A DNA stretch of 64,000 bases, taken from positions 1-64,000 of the forward strand of contig CAIKEU010000069.1 of the NCBI GenBank assembly GCA_903826575.1, given 5' to 3'. The notes beneath the pieces were generated by a model, which saw only the letters and a program-made list of their open reading frames with translations, was not told the DNA's origin and searched no databases. Origin of the DNA: an uncultured bacterium. Lineage in GTDB: Bacteria > Actinomycetota > Actinomycetes > S36-B12 > CAIYMF01. The stretch's first letter is position 1; each line of letters starts with the position of its first letter. Position numbers and translations under genes: made by a program. Positions 8,792-17,186 of the stretch are shown in pieces.

Positions 8792-9049
8792 ATGGACTGG
8801 CGCCACCGGTCAGCATGCCGGGATGAAGATCCTGAGCTGTTCTTTCCGATCGGCAATACCGGTCCAGCCCTCATGCAGATCGAGGAAGCCAAGGCTGTTT
8901 GCCGCCGCTGCCCCGTGATGGATACGTGCTTGGCGTGGGCGCTGGAGAGCGGCCAAGATGCCGGCGTCTGGGGTGGCCTTTCAGAAGATGAACGTCGAGC
9001 ACTCAAACGACGCAATGCGCGCAACCGCGCCGCTCGCGCTGGCTTGTAG
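8792..9049 (+). CDS. whiB1: WhiB-family iron-sulfur transcriptional regulator (WhiB1-like)
   Basis: An 85-aa Wbl protein. Four cysteines (Cys9, Cys37, Cys40, Cys46) in the C-Xn-CXXC-X5-C pattern bind a [4Fe-4S] cluster that reacts with nitric oxide in WhiB1. They are followed by the turn GVWGG and a basic C-terminal tail (RRALKRRNARNRAAR) that binds DNA. The length, the adjoining CRP site and the converging pdtaS gene match WhiB1 (Rv3219). WhiB proteins contact the primary sigma factor. Its known NO reactivity is notable given the H-NOX operon in the same window. Confidence 0.93.
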   Translation: MDWRHRSACRDEDPELFFPIGNTGPALMQIEEAKAVCRRCPVMDTCLAWALESGQDAGVWGGLSEDERRALKRRNARNRAARAGL

Positions 9050-9164
9050 CTTCAACTCGTCGACAGTCTCACTGCGCTCCAACTTCACGGCTGCGCAACA
9101 TCTCAGCTTTATGGCTTCGCGGCTTTATGGCTTTGCCGTTCTGACGTTGCAGACGTCTGCGCAC

Positions 9165-10595
9165 CTACTCCGGAAGCGGAAACCGGATCTTCGCCGTCGT
9201 GCCTGAGTCGGCACCCGGCAACAGGTCGATTTCTCCACCAAGTTCCTCGGTCACTAGGGTGCGCACGATCGCTAATCCGAGTCGGCCGGTCGCGAACGGA
9301 TCTACCGACGGATCGATCCCTGGTCCACCATCTTCGACGGTGACGACTAAAGCGCGCGCATCTCGGGTGACGCAGACCCGAACATCCGCACCAGCCCCAT
9401 GCTCGACGGCATTTTGAAGTAGTTCACCCAGTGCCATCGATAGCGGCGTGACGATCTCGGCTGGGAGGGCACCGAAGGAGTCTTCGCGAGTAACGCGAAC
9501 CGATCGAGATGTGAGCGACATGTCGCGCACGAGTGCAATGAGCCGGTCCACTACCTCATCGGCATCAATTTTCTGTTCGGCGGTATTTGCCAAAGTTTCG
9601 TGGACTACCGCGATGGCGCCGACACGTCGAACTGCCTCGTCAAGTGCTTCTCGAGCCTCCGGGTTCGCGATCCGGCGCGATTGCAATCGCAAAAGAGCTG
9701 CCACCGTCTGCAGATTGTTCTTGACTCGATGGTGGATCTCGCGAATGGTCGCGTCCTTGGATAGCAATTCCCGATCACGTCGACGAATCTCAGTCGCGTC
9801 GCGCACCAACACAACAGCGCCCACGTAGGAGCCGTCTCTGTACAGTGGCACACCGCTCAAAGTTACTGTGGCAGATGGGTTCTCGATCTCTGCGCCACCG
9901 GCAACTCGGCCTGCCGCCACTTGAGCCAGCGATTCGTCTACTGGTCCCGGACGACGAACGAGCCGGGCACTTGTCCGCGCAAACTCCGCACCGACGAGTT
10001 CTGTAGCAAGACCAAGTCGGTGGTAAGCAGAGCGAGCATTGGGGCTGGCGAACATCACGATGCCGTTGGCATCAAGGCGAACAAACCCATCACCGACCCT
10101 CGGGGGCGAACCTGTCCTGGACAGGCGATTCGCATGCGGGAACGACCCCTGCACCACCATAGGAATCAAGTCTTCAGCGGCCTGCAGATAGGCGAGTTCC
10201 ATGCGGCCGCGGGCACGACCCGCTGATTCTGAATATGTTTCGATGATCCCAAGAACGCGTCCGGCCTTCACAATCGGTATCCCACTGCGCGCAGCCAATT
10301 CGCCCGACTCCGTCACAACTCCTCGCGACGCATACGCTCGATCGAGGATGGGCCGCCTACCTTTGGCCGCGTATTCGCCGACAATGTCGTCATCAAGCCC
10401 GGTGGGGCCAGTACTTGGCCGCACTTGATCCGCCGCGATAAAGCCACCCCCATGCCACGTGGGTAACCACAAGACGAGGTCAGAGAACGTTAAGTCCGCA
10501 AGCAGGGTCCAGTCGGCGACAAGTCCACGAAGATGAGCGATCTCAGCTTCGGATAGATCTGTACGCTCACGCGCCACCTCATCGAATCTCGCCAC
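9165..10595 (-). CDS. pdtaS: PdtaS-type sensor histidine kinase
   Basis: Cytosolic HisKA_2-family kinase, 476 aa. A GAF domain (about 1-150) is followed by a PAS domain (about 170-275). The H-box EIHHRVKNNLQTVAALL and a HATPase_c domain (LGELLQNAVEHG, EDGGPGIDP, GRLGLAIVRTL) complete it. This is the layout of PdtaS (Rv3220c), which phosphorylates the ANTAR-type RNA-binding regulator PdtaR. No pdtaR gene is in the window, as is usual since the two are unlinked. PdtaS has been reported to sense copper and NO in mycobacteria. It converges on whiB1. Confidence 0.92.
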   Translation of the reverse strand: MARFDEVARERTDLSEAEIAHLRGLVADWTLLADLTFSDLVLWLPTWHGGGFIAADQVRPSTGPTGLDDDIVGEYAAKGRRPILDRAYASRGVVTESGELAARSGIPIVKAGRVLGIIETYSESAGRARGRMELAYLQAAEDLIPMVVQGSFPHANRLSRTGSPPRVGDGFVRLDANGIVMFASPNARSAYHRLGLATELVGAEFARTSARLVRRPGPVDESLAQVAAGRVAGGAEIENPSATVTLSGVPLYRDGSYVGAVVLVRDATEIRRRDRELLSKDATIREIHHRVKNNLQTVAALLRLQSRRIANPEAREALDEAVRRVGAIAVVHETLANTAEQKIDADEVVDRLIALVRDMSLTSRSVRVTREDSFGALPAEIVTPLSMALGELLQNAVEHGAGADVRVCVTRDARALVVTVEDGGPGIDPSVDPFATGRLGLAIVRTLVTEELGGEIDLLPGADSGTTAKIRFPLPE

Positions 10596-10722
10596 AGTTA
10601 AACGGTATCCGGACTATCGCAATCTGTACTCACCGGTATCCGCCAATCGAATCAACTAGGCTCAGGGAGACGCATTAGTCGCTGGGATACCACCGACTCA
10701 CGAACATTCGTTGGAGGCTGCC

Positions 10723-11871
10723 GTGACATCAATCAGCGCACCGCGACTCCTTGTACATGGGCGATTCATCGATGGTGGAACTGTGCACCTGCACGGTGAA
10801 CGAATCGCACAGGTCACCACAGACGCGACAGAAGCCGAATTAGCCCTTGCTTCAGGCTTCCTGACTGCCGGATTGATAGACCTGCAAGTAAACGGTTTTG
10901 CCGGCGTTGATTTCGTCAGTGGTTCGCGCGACGACTGGGGTCGAGCTAGACGAGCGATCGCTCGAACAGGCGTAACCTCCTTCGTCCCAACGTTTATCAC
11001 CGCGCCTGTCGACGAACTCGCTAGGGCGTTGCGTCGAACCGGCGAATTTCTTGAAGCACCCGTAGCAAACGGCGCTCGCGCACTTGGATTTCACCTTGAA
11101 GGTCCGTTTCTTAGCCCCGAGCGCAAAGGAGCACATGACGAATTCGCCATGTGCGATCCAACCCCCGCCGCAGTTGAGTCGTTGTTGACAGCGGCGGACG
11201 GCCGTGTGCTCATCGTGACAATGGCCTCGGAAAGACAGCACGCGCTGACCGCGATTGCACAATTAACGTCGGCCGGTGTCACCGTCTCACTGGGTCACTC
11301 CAACGCGGACAGCAACAATGCATGTGCCGGTTTTGCCGCAGGGGCTAGTATGGTCACCCACCTCTTCAATGCGATGCCAGCATTGGGCCATCGCGATCCC
11401 GGCTTAGCTGGAGTTGCACTCACTGATCCGCGCGCACACCTCGGCCTCATTGTTGATTTACATCACCTCGATGCACGAATCGTTCAGCTGGTCTTCAACA
11501 CCGCCCCAGATCGAGTCGTTCTCGTAACTGACGCCATTGCTGCAGCGACGATGCCGGACGGTGAATATGAGCTCGGCGGATCAAGCGTTGTCGTTCATGA
11601 TGGACTTCCACGGAGGGTCGATGGAACTATCGCCGGATCGTCGTTAACTCTCGATGCGGCGGTGCGCAATGCCGTCAACACGTGCGGTGTCCCACTGGTA
11701 CATGCACTCGACGCGGCAACCCGCATTCCGGCCGAGACCATCGGCGCGGAAGGCATCGGAGATCTAGAACCGGGTCTTTTGGCTGACGTAGTGTGGTGGT
11801 CAGATGATCTCTATCCACAGCGAGTGTGGATTGACGGTGTCGAGGTCGACCTCACCGATCACTTCGTCTGA
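10723..11871 (+). CDS. nagA: N-acetylglucosamine-6-phosphate deacetylase
   Basis: Amidohydrolase that removes acetate from GlcNAc-6-P in amino-sugar and peptidoglycan recycling, about 382 aa. Visible motifs are LIDLQVNGFAGVDF near the N-terminus, the metal ligand Glu in HLEGPFLSPERKGAH, the GHSNAD His, THLFNAMPALGHRDPG, and the catalytic Asp in VLVTDAIAAATMPDG. GTG 10723 was chosen because GGAGG lies at 10713-10717. The following regulator is DasR-like with a dre-type operator, so the local logic is GlcNAc use. No nagB or PTS genes are seen here. Confidence 0.93.
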   Translation: MTSISAPRLLVHGRFIDGGTVHLHGERIAQVTTDATEAELALASGFLTAGLIDLQVNGFAGVDFVSGSRDDWGRARRAIARTGVTSFVPTFITAPVDELARALRRTGEFLEAPVANGARALGFHLEGPFLSPERKGAHDEFAMCDPTPAAVESLLTAADGRVLIVTMASERQHALTAIAQLTSAGVTVSLGHSNADSNNACAGFAAGASMVTHLFNAMPALGHRDPGLAGVALTDPRAHLGLIVDLHHLDARIVQLVFNTAPDRVVLVTDAIAAATMPDGEYELGGSSVVVHDGLPRRVDGTIAGSSLTLDAAVRNAVNTCGVPLVHALDAATRIPAETIGAEGIGDLEPGLLADVVWWSDDLYPQRVWIDGVEVDLTDHFV

Positions 11872-11991
11872 GTGCCACTGAATATGCAGCCGTGTCAGAC
11901 CAACTGAATCAATCGTGACCTCCGGGCCGTGTAACCGACTCGATCCAGACAACCGCGCGGGACATGACGCCACATTCGATGTGCGCTGCGT

Positions 11992-12007
11992 CTTGGTATA
12001 GACCACT
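11992..12007 (+). promoter_or_regulatory. DasR-type operator (dre-like site)
   Basis: The 16-mer cttggtatagaccact matches the Streptomyces dre consensus ACTGGTCTAGACCACT at 13 positions, with the core inverted repeat tggt-ata-gacca. It lies 55 bp upstream of the gntR start, which suggests autoregulation by the DasR-like protein. No equally good copy was found in front of nagA. Confidence 0.6.
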
Positions 12008-12061
12008 CACTAGACTGTTCACGTTGAATGGATCGGCAACGTCGAGTACAGGGGTGGCACC

Positions 12062-12820
12062 GTGAGCGCTGCACAACCTTTGCCGATCAACGCGACCCGA
12101 GAACCAAAGTTCTACCCCCTCAAGCGCTACCTTGAGGAACTGACGCTCACGTTGCCGACGGGCGCCCCCATTCCACCAGAGCGGTTACTTGCCACCGACT
12201 TTGCGACCTCACGCACGACAGTGCGCCAAGCCGTGCACGCACTCATCGTCGAAGGACGCCTGGAACGCATTCACGGAAAAGGTACGTTCGTCGCCCGCCC
12301 CAAAATGGCTCAGCCACTTACCCTCACGTCGTACACCGAGGATATGCGGGCTCGAGGAATCGAACCTTCGAGCGTCATGCTGTCAATCGAAACTATCGAC
12401 GCCGGTGACGATCTAGCCAGCCGGTTAAACATCGATTCAGACAGTGCAGTCATCGTTATCGAACGGCTCCGGCTGGCAAATGGCGAGCCGATGGCCGTCG
12501 AGCGTTCGCATGTGGCGCAACAACGATTTCCCGGACTTACTACTCACCTTCAAGCAACCGCATCCCTCTACGCCGTGCTGCGTGATGCATACAGCGTCAC
12601 TCCCGCATCAGCTGAGCAAACAATTGAAACGTCACTTGCCACGCCCGTCGAAGCCGCACTCCTGGGCATCGATACTGGCGTTCCGGTCATGCTCCTGTCG
12701 CGTAATACATTCGACGAACTCGGCCAGCCGTTCGAGTGGGTAAGGGCCGTCTACCGCGGTGATCGCTATACCTTCGTTGCACATCTCACTAGACCTGCCA
12801 ATGCGACCCTCCGCGGATAG
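12062..12820 (+). CDS. GntR/HutC-family transcriptional regulator, DasR/NagR-like
   Basis: A 252-aa regulator with an N-terminal winged helix-turn-helix (about 15-85, IPPERLLATDF..SRTTVRQAVHALIVEG and RIHGKGTFVA). A C-terminal UTRA ligand domain follows (about 100-245, RLRLANGEPMAVERSHV). UTRA proteins of the DasR/NagR type bind GlcN-6-P or GlcNAc-6-P. The N-terminus has an unusual PxxP-type variation (IPPERLL in place of the common LPSERxL). The gene sits directly after nagA and behind a dre-like site. That supports amino-sugar control with autoregulation. Confidence 0.88.
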   Translation: MSAAQPLPINATREPKFYPLKRYLEELTLTLPTGAPIPPERLLATDFATSRTTVRQAVHALIVEGRLERIHGKGTFVARPKMAQPLTLTSYTEDMRARGIEPSSVMLSIETIDAGDDLASRLNIDSDSAVIVIERLRLANGEPMAVERSHVAQQRFPGLTTHLQATASLYAVLRDAYSVTPASAEQTIETSLATPVEAALLGIDTGVPVMLLSRNTFDELGQPFEWVRAVYRGDRYTFVAHLTRPANATLRG

Positions 12821-12829
12821 GTTTGACAC

Positions 12830-14524
12830 ATGGCTGAGACACCCAACCCGTCGACGAACAACGCACATGGCGGTACCCATGCGGTCAATGCCGCTGTGGC
12901 TTATGGCGTCACGACAATGTTCACTCTTTCCGGCGCACACGTGTTTCCGCTGTACGACGCGGCAGTCGGAGGTAAAGCCTGCGTCGATGGGGGAATTCCC
13001 GGGCCCATGAGGCTCGTCGATGTGCGGCACGAGCAGACGGCAGTGTTCGCGGCCGAGGCAACTGCCAAGTTGACTCGGACCCCTGGGCTCGCAGTCGTAA
13101 CAGCCGGACCCGGGGTGACGAATGCGGTCAGTGGCATTACGACTGCACATTTCAACGGTTCTCCCGTAGTCGTTTTGGGCGGCCGCTCACCGGATTACCG
13201 ATGGGGTTCAGGCGCACTGCAAGAGTTGGACCAGCCGCCAATCTTGGCGCCGATCACCAAGTCCGCGCAGACAGTGCACGACACTGCCGAAATCGGCGCC
13301 GCAGTTTCACGTGGTTTTGCCACTGCCTTGGCACCACATCGGGGCCCTGTTTTCATTGACGTACCAATGGACATCCTGTTTTCCTACGCCGATGTGCCAA
13401 GCGCGATGGCAATCCCCGCCGAGATATACGAACCTGACCCGGACGCTATCAACCGTATCGCGGCCCTGATCGCAGCCGCGCACCATCCGGTTGTCGTGCT
13501 TGGTAGCGACGCATGGACGGGTAAGGCTGAGGTGCAAGCGAAGGAATTCATCGAGTCAACGGGTATCCCAACCGTTGCCAACGGCATGGGACGCGGCATC
13601 CTCGCGCGCAACAGTCCGCACCTGATAACCCGGGCCCGCAGCGCCGCATTCGGACAAGCGGACCTCGTGATTGTCGTGGGTACGCCGTTGGACTTCCGTC
13701 TTGGCTACGGAGTTTTCGGCGGGAAGGACGGCGCCACCCCAGCGAAGGTCGCGCACATCGTCGACGCAGGTAGCCAACTTTCGTCCACGGCCACTCCCGA
13801 TGCGTTCGTCGTCGCCGACATCGATCGATCTTTGCGTGCACTCCTCGACGCCGTTAACGCGCTACCGAAGCGGCCCGATCTACAGCAGTGGTCACAGGAG
13901 TTGGCAGCCATTGCCACGAAGGCTGCCGCAAAAGATCAGATCGATCTTGCCAGCGACGCAGACCCCATCCATCCAGCAAGAATCTATGGCGAGCTCATTT
14001 CTCGGTGTGAGGATGATGCGGTCATCATCGGTGATGGTGGTGACTTCGTTTCATTCGCAGGGAAATATGTCGAGCCAAATCAACCCGGTGGCTGGCTCGA
14101 TCCGGGACCGTACGGATGCCTGGGCACCGGGCTGGGATACGCAATGGCGGCACGACTAGCGCGGCCATCAAGTCAGGTTGTGCTGATGCTCGGCGACGGC
14201 GCAGCTGGATTTTCACTTCTGGACATCGACAGCCTCGTGCGACAGAACCTTCCAGTCGTGATGATCGTTGGAAACAATGGGATTTGGGGATTGGAAAAGC
14301 ACCCGATGCAGTTCCTCTACCAGTACGACGTCGCCGCCGAACTCGCTCCCGGAACCCGCTACGACCAGATTGCGATCGCACTCGGAGGAGGCGGCGAAAC
14401 GGTAACTCGACCACAAGACATCGGACCTGCCATGGATCGAGCCTTCGCATCGGGGATTCCGTATCTCGTGAACGTGATTACTGACCCAACGGTGGCCTAC
14501 CCACGCTCCACCACCGGCATTTAG
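12830..14524 (+). CDS. ilvG: TPP-dependent enzyme, IlvG-like (acetolactate synthase / oxalyl-CoA decarboxylase superfamily)
   Basis: 564-aa thiamine-diphosphate enzyme. The N-terminal PYR domain carries the catalytic Glu in DVRHEQTAVFAAEA. The central domain is Rossmann-like. The C-terminal PP domain has the Mg/TPP motif LGDGAAGFS...IVGNNGIWG. The segment WGSGALQELD and the C-terminal GTRYDQIAIALGG closely follow mycobacterial IlvG (Rv1820), from memory. The biochemical role of that paralogue is not settled: acetolactate synthase or another 2-keto-acid reaction. It begins 10 bp after the gntR stop, so the two are probably co-transcribed. That link to GlcNAc control is unexplained. Confidence 0.87.
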   Translation: MAETPNPSTNNAHGGTHAVNAAVAYGVTTMFTLSGAHVFPLYDAAVGGKACVDGGIPGPMRLVDVRHEQTAVFAAEATAKLTRTPGLAVVTAGPGVTNAVSGITTAHFNGSPVVVLGGRSPDYRWGSGALQELDQPPILAPITKSAQTVHDTAEIGAAVSRGFATALAPHRGPVFIDVPMDILFSYADVPSAMAIPAEIYEPDPDAINRIAALIAAAHHPVVVLGSDAWTGKAEVQAKEFIESTGIPTVANGMGRGILARNSPHLITRARSAAFGQADLVIVVGTPLDFRLGYGVFGGKDGATPAKVAHIVDAGSQLSSTATPDAFVVADIDRSLRALLDAVNALPKRPDLQQWSQELAAIATKAAAKDQIDLASDADPIHPARIYGELISRCEDDAVIIGDGGDFVSFAGKYVEPNQPGGWLDPGPYGCLGTGLGYAMAARLARPSSQVVLMLGDGAAGFSLLDIDSLVRQNLPVVMIVGNNGIWGLEKHPMQFLYQYDVAAELAPGTRYDQIAIALGGGGETVTRPQDIGPAMDRAFASGIPYLVNVITDPTVAYPRSTTGI

Positions 14525-14537
14525 TCGGACACGTCAC

Positions 14538-15047
14538 GTGAACCATGACTCCAAGCACGGTCTCACCGTGAGACCGGTCGAACCAACGGACTACCGGGCA
14601 GCTGGTGACCTTGTCGTAGAGGCCTACGTGACCGGCGGCATCTTGTCGGACAACCGAGGTTACGACGAGGTCTTGCGTGACGTCGCCGGCAGATCACAAC
14701 AGGCAACTGTCTTGGTCGCGATATTCGACGGAGAGATCGTCGGAACCGGAACGATCGCTCTCGCGAGCAGCGAGCACGCCGAGATCGCCCGCGAGTCAGA
14801 AGCCGAATTTCGGTACTTCGGTGTTCGCACTGACATGTGGGGCCGCGGTATCGGCACCGCTTTGGTGGCAGCATGCGAGAAGTCAGCAGCAGAGTCAGGT
14901 GCTAACAGCATCGTGATGAGCGTTATTTCGCACAACACCGCCGCGCTTTCGATGTATGGCGCATGTGGTTACAACCGAGTCCCAGAACGAGACTGGTCCC
15001 CCTTTCCCGACGTTCCGCTCCTGGTGCTGCACAAGTCGCTCGCATAG
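14538..15047 (+). CDS. GNAT-family N-acetyltransferase
   Basis: 169 aa with the GNAT core: an N-terminal LTVRPVEPTDYRAAGDLVVEAY, the acyl-CoA loop DMWGRGIGTALV (beta4-alpha3) and a final ALSMYGACGYNRV. It follows the IlvG-like gene by 13 bp and probably shares its transcript. GTG 14538 was used. The substrate cannot be told from sequence. Confidence 0.85.
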   Translation: MNHDSKHGLTVRPVEPTDYRAAGDLVVEAYVTGGILSDNRGYDEVLRDVAGRSQQATVLVAIFDGEIVGTGTIALASSEHAEIARESEAEFRYFGVRTDMWGRGIGTALVAACEKSAAESGANSIVMSVISHNTAALSMYGACGYNRVPERDWSPFPDVPLLVLHKSLA

Positions 15048-15052
15048 TTCAC

Positions 15053-15079
15053 TGCTTTGCCACTCAGGTGGTCAAAGCA
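15053..15079. terminator. Bidirectional terminator between convergent genes
   Basis: An inverted repeat tgctttgccac / gtggtcaaagca with a 4-nt loop and one bulged T lies in the 32-bp gap between the GNAT gene (+) and the thioesterase gene (-). It can fold on either strand. Confidence 0.7.
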
Positions 15080-15505
15080 TTACAGCCGGGCCATGAAACG
15101 CTCACGATCAACGATGACGCGAGTCATCGAGCCATGTGCAATACGTCGAACCGGGTTTGCTGAATCGCCCACGCTGATGTCGGTCGGACCATCAGCGATC
15201 TGCTCAGCAACCACATCGAATCGGACGAGCCGGCCATCAACGTAGGAGACGACAGCCTTCACTGAAATGGCAGTGCCCACCACACTTGCTGATACGTGCT
15301 CCATCTCAACCCGCGTACCCACGCTGGTCTTCGTGTCAGCCAATTCCAACGCCTGAACACATGCCGACTCACACCAAGCAATAACTCGAGGAGTAGCCAA
15401 AACGGGCAGATCACCACTACCAAGTGCGATCGCCGTATCAGTGTGCGAAACAAGGAATTCCAGCGCAGAGCTGGCCCCAGACTGCGGATCGTCGTCGCGG
15501 CTCAT
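15080..15505 (-). CDS. Hotdog-fold thioesterase-like protein (fluoroacetyl-CoA thioesterase FlK type)
   Basis: 141 aa. The stretch SVGTRVEMEHVSASVVGT, followed by a long beta strand region and the C-terminal RIAHGSMTRVIVDRERF, is typical of single-domain hotdog proteins related to FlK. These hydrolyse small acyl-CoAs; the conserved Glu in ..WCESACVQALE and the His in the ..MEHVSA strand are present. The true substrate is unknown. It is head-to-tail with the pilT-like gene upstream (16 bp gap), so they may be co-transcribed. Confidence 0.8.
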   Translation of the reverse strand: MSRDDDPQSGASSALEFLVSHTDTAIALGSGDLPVLATPRVIAWCESACVQALELADTKTSVGTRVEMEHVSASVVGTAISVKAVVSYVDGRLVRFDVVAEQIADGPTDISVGDSANPVRRIAHGSMTRVIVDRERFMARL

Positions 15506-15521
15506 TCGTCAAGGCTAGCGC

Positions 15522-16742
15522 TTATCCGACCAGACCTAATCGACGCAATTCAACAGTCATGTCGTGGGGACTCGTTGACGCGGCAAGAGCAGCGTCAAGG
15601 CTGACAACGCCGTCACGGAACAGGGTCGTCAAGTGCTGATCAAAGGTCTGCATGCCGTAGAACCCTCCATCGGAGATAAGCGAGCGGATATTGCCGGTCT
15701 TATCGGGATCGGCAATCGCATCGGCAATGCGTCCGGTGTTGATACAAATTTCCATAGCCACACAACGCCCAAAACCATCTGCCCGAGGGACTAGTCGTTG
15801 ACACACGATCCCGCGCAATGAACCTGCTAGGGACAGCCGCACCTGAGCCTGCTCGTGCGGAGGGAAGAAGTCGATCACGCGGGTGATGGTTTCTTGTGCG
15901 TCGGTCGTGTGCAATGTCGACATGACAAAGTGGCCGGTCTCGGCTGCGGCAATGGCCGCCTTTACCGTTTCGTGGTCACGCATTTCGCCGACGAGGATGA
16001 CGTCTGGATCCTGACGCATTGCCGAACGCAAGGCCGTGGAGAAGTCCTCGGTATCTACCCGAACCTCGCGCTGATTGATCATCCCGAGTTTATCCTGATG
16101 GATAACTTCAATCGGGTCTTCAATCGTGACGATGTGGACCTCACGATGGGAATTGATGTTGTCAACCATTCCAGCCAAGGTCGTGGTCTTGCCCGATCCG
16201 GTTGGGCCAGTGACCAGAACGAGGCCTCGCGGCTCAAGCGAGAGCGGTCCTAATGCTGCTGGCAGACCAAGGTCCTCAAGTGCGATCGCTCCGACCGACA
16301 CGCGCCGAAAGACAAGCCCCGCCGAACCACGCTGCCGGAACACGTTGGCACGGAAACGGCCAACACCCTCGAGTTGAACAGCAAAATCCGCTTCGTTGTG
16401 ACGCGCGAATTCTTCAATCAAATCAGCGCGCAAAACCTCACGCACCATGTGCTCGGTGTCCTCGGGACGAAGGTCGGGGACATTCAGCCGACGTAAGACA
16501 CCGTCAACGCGTACACGGGGTGCCGACCCGACCTTGCAATGCAGATCGGAGCCGCGTGAGTCCACCAACGCCCGCAGCAGCGGGATCACTGACACGGGTT
16601 GAATACGTGCACGGTTGGCCTGCTCATCGGCGACAAAAATCAACCCAGCCACGCCATGATCAGGCTCTACCGAGCCGGGAGCAGGTGATGGCAGCGACTG
16701 CGCCACGTCGTCAACTGCAAGCGGATCAGCGGTATACGTCAC
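15522..16742 (-). CDS. pilT: Type IV pilus retraction ATPase PilT-like
   Basis: 406-aa secretion/twitching ATPase. A roughly 55-residue non-conserved leader precedes the PilT N-terminal domain (SDLHCKVGSAPRVRVDG). The RecA-like core follows with Walker A GPTGSGKTTT, the Asp box EDPIE, Walker B DPDVILVGEMRD and the His box STLHTTDAQETI. PilT powers pilus retraction. No pilin, PilB, PilC or prepilin peptidase genes occur in the window, so it is an orphan here. Neighbouring HD-GYP genes hint at c-di-GMP-linked surface behaviour, which is inference. Confidence 0.92.
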   Translation of the reverse strand: MTYTADPLAVDDVAQSLPSPAPGSVEPDHGVAGLIFVADEQANRARIQPVSVIPLLRALVDSRGSDLHCKVGSAPRVRVDGVLRRLNVPDLRPEDTEHMVREVLRADLIEEFARHNEADFAVQLEGVGRFRANVFRQRGSAGLVFRRVSVGAIALEDLGLPAALGPLSLEPRGLVLVTGPTGSGKTTTLAGMVDNINSHREVHIVTIEDPIEVIHQDKLGMINQREVRVDTEDFSTALRSAMRQDPDVILVGEMRDHETVKAAIAAAETGHFVMSTLHTTDAQETITRVIDFFPPHEQAQVRLSLAGSLRGIVCQRLVPRADGFGRCVAMEICINTGRIADAIADPDKTGNIRSLISDGGFYGMQTFDQHLTTLFRDGVVSLDAALAASTSPHDMTVELRRLGLVG

Positions 16743-16805
16743 CTATTTCATATCGACCTGACCAGTGGATGCCTTGAGCAAATTTGTGTGGCCGACGGCA
16801 GCCCA

Positions 16806-17117
16806 TTAGCCGCGCCTTACGCCATCCGGGTTACTCAGGACGACCAGTACGTCGCCTTCTTGCACCACGTCACCCTCGCGAACGCGGATTTCAAGAACGG
16901 CGCCACCTTCTTCGACGATGACGGGTATCTCCATCTTCATGGACTCCAGGATGAGCATCGTGTCACCTGTCGCGACGTCATCACCCACAACTGTCACAAC
17001 GCTCAGCACGTTCGCGACCATGTCTGCGCACACTTCTACGACGGGAACGAAGCGGGCGGGCCTTGGCACACCCGCGGCGGCGGAGGCGCTGGTCGAATTC
17101 TCTGGAGGTACGCTCAC
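16806..17117 (-). CDS. Single-domain biotinyl/lipoyl carrier protein (TB7.3-like)
   Basis: 103 aa. The C-terminal 70 residues form a biotinyl domain with the ESMKMEIP biotinylation motif (Lys61), the DDVATGDTMLILE strand and GDVVQEGDVLVVLS. It resembles the free-standing mycobacterial biotinylated protein TB7.3 (Rv3221c), which lies in the same neighbourhood next to pdtaS and rshA/sigH. An additional 30-residue N-terminal leader is predicted here from the GTG start; a start nearer the domain is possible. It could serve as the carrier of an acyl-CoA carboxylase. Confidence 0.85.
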   Translation of the reverse strand: MSVPPENSTSASAAAGVPRPARFVPVVEVCADMVANVLSVVTVVGDDVATGDTMLILESMKMEIPVIVEEGGAVLEIRVREGDVVQEGDVLVVLSNPDGVRRG

Positions 17118-17186
17118 ATGCTCATCTTCTCACGTTCATGACGTGCGACGAGCGCCACGACCACAATCGCCCCCAGAGTCGTACGG

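Noticed and set aside
8620-8826. 68-codon open frame overlapping the whiB1 start
   Set aside because: It overlaps the well-supported whiB gene in another frame, contains the CRP site and shows no recognisable protein feature.
9106-9160. Short direct repeats gctttatggctt and a palindrome gcagacgtctgc between whiB1 and pdtaS
   Set aside because: Too short and without a clear stem-loop and T tract; may help end transcription but is not strong enough to list.
10701-10714. LexA-box-like CGAAC-N4-GTTGG directly before nagA
   Set aside because: One mismatch in a short motif that overlaps the nagA ribosome site; amino-sugar genes are not expected in an SOS regulon.
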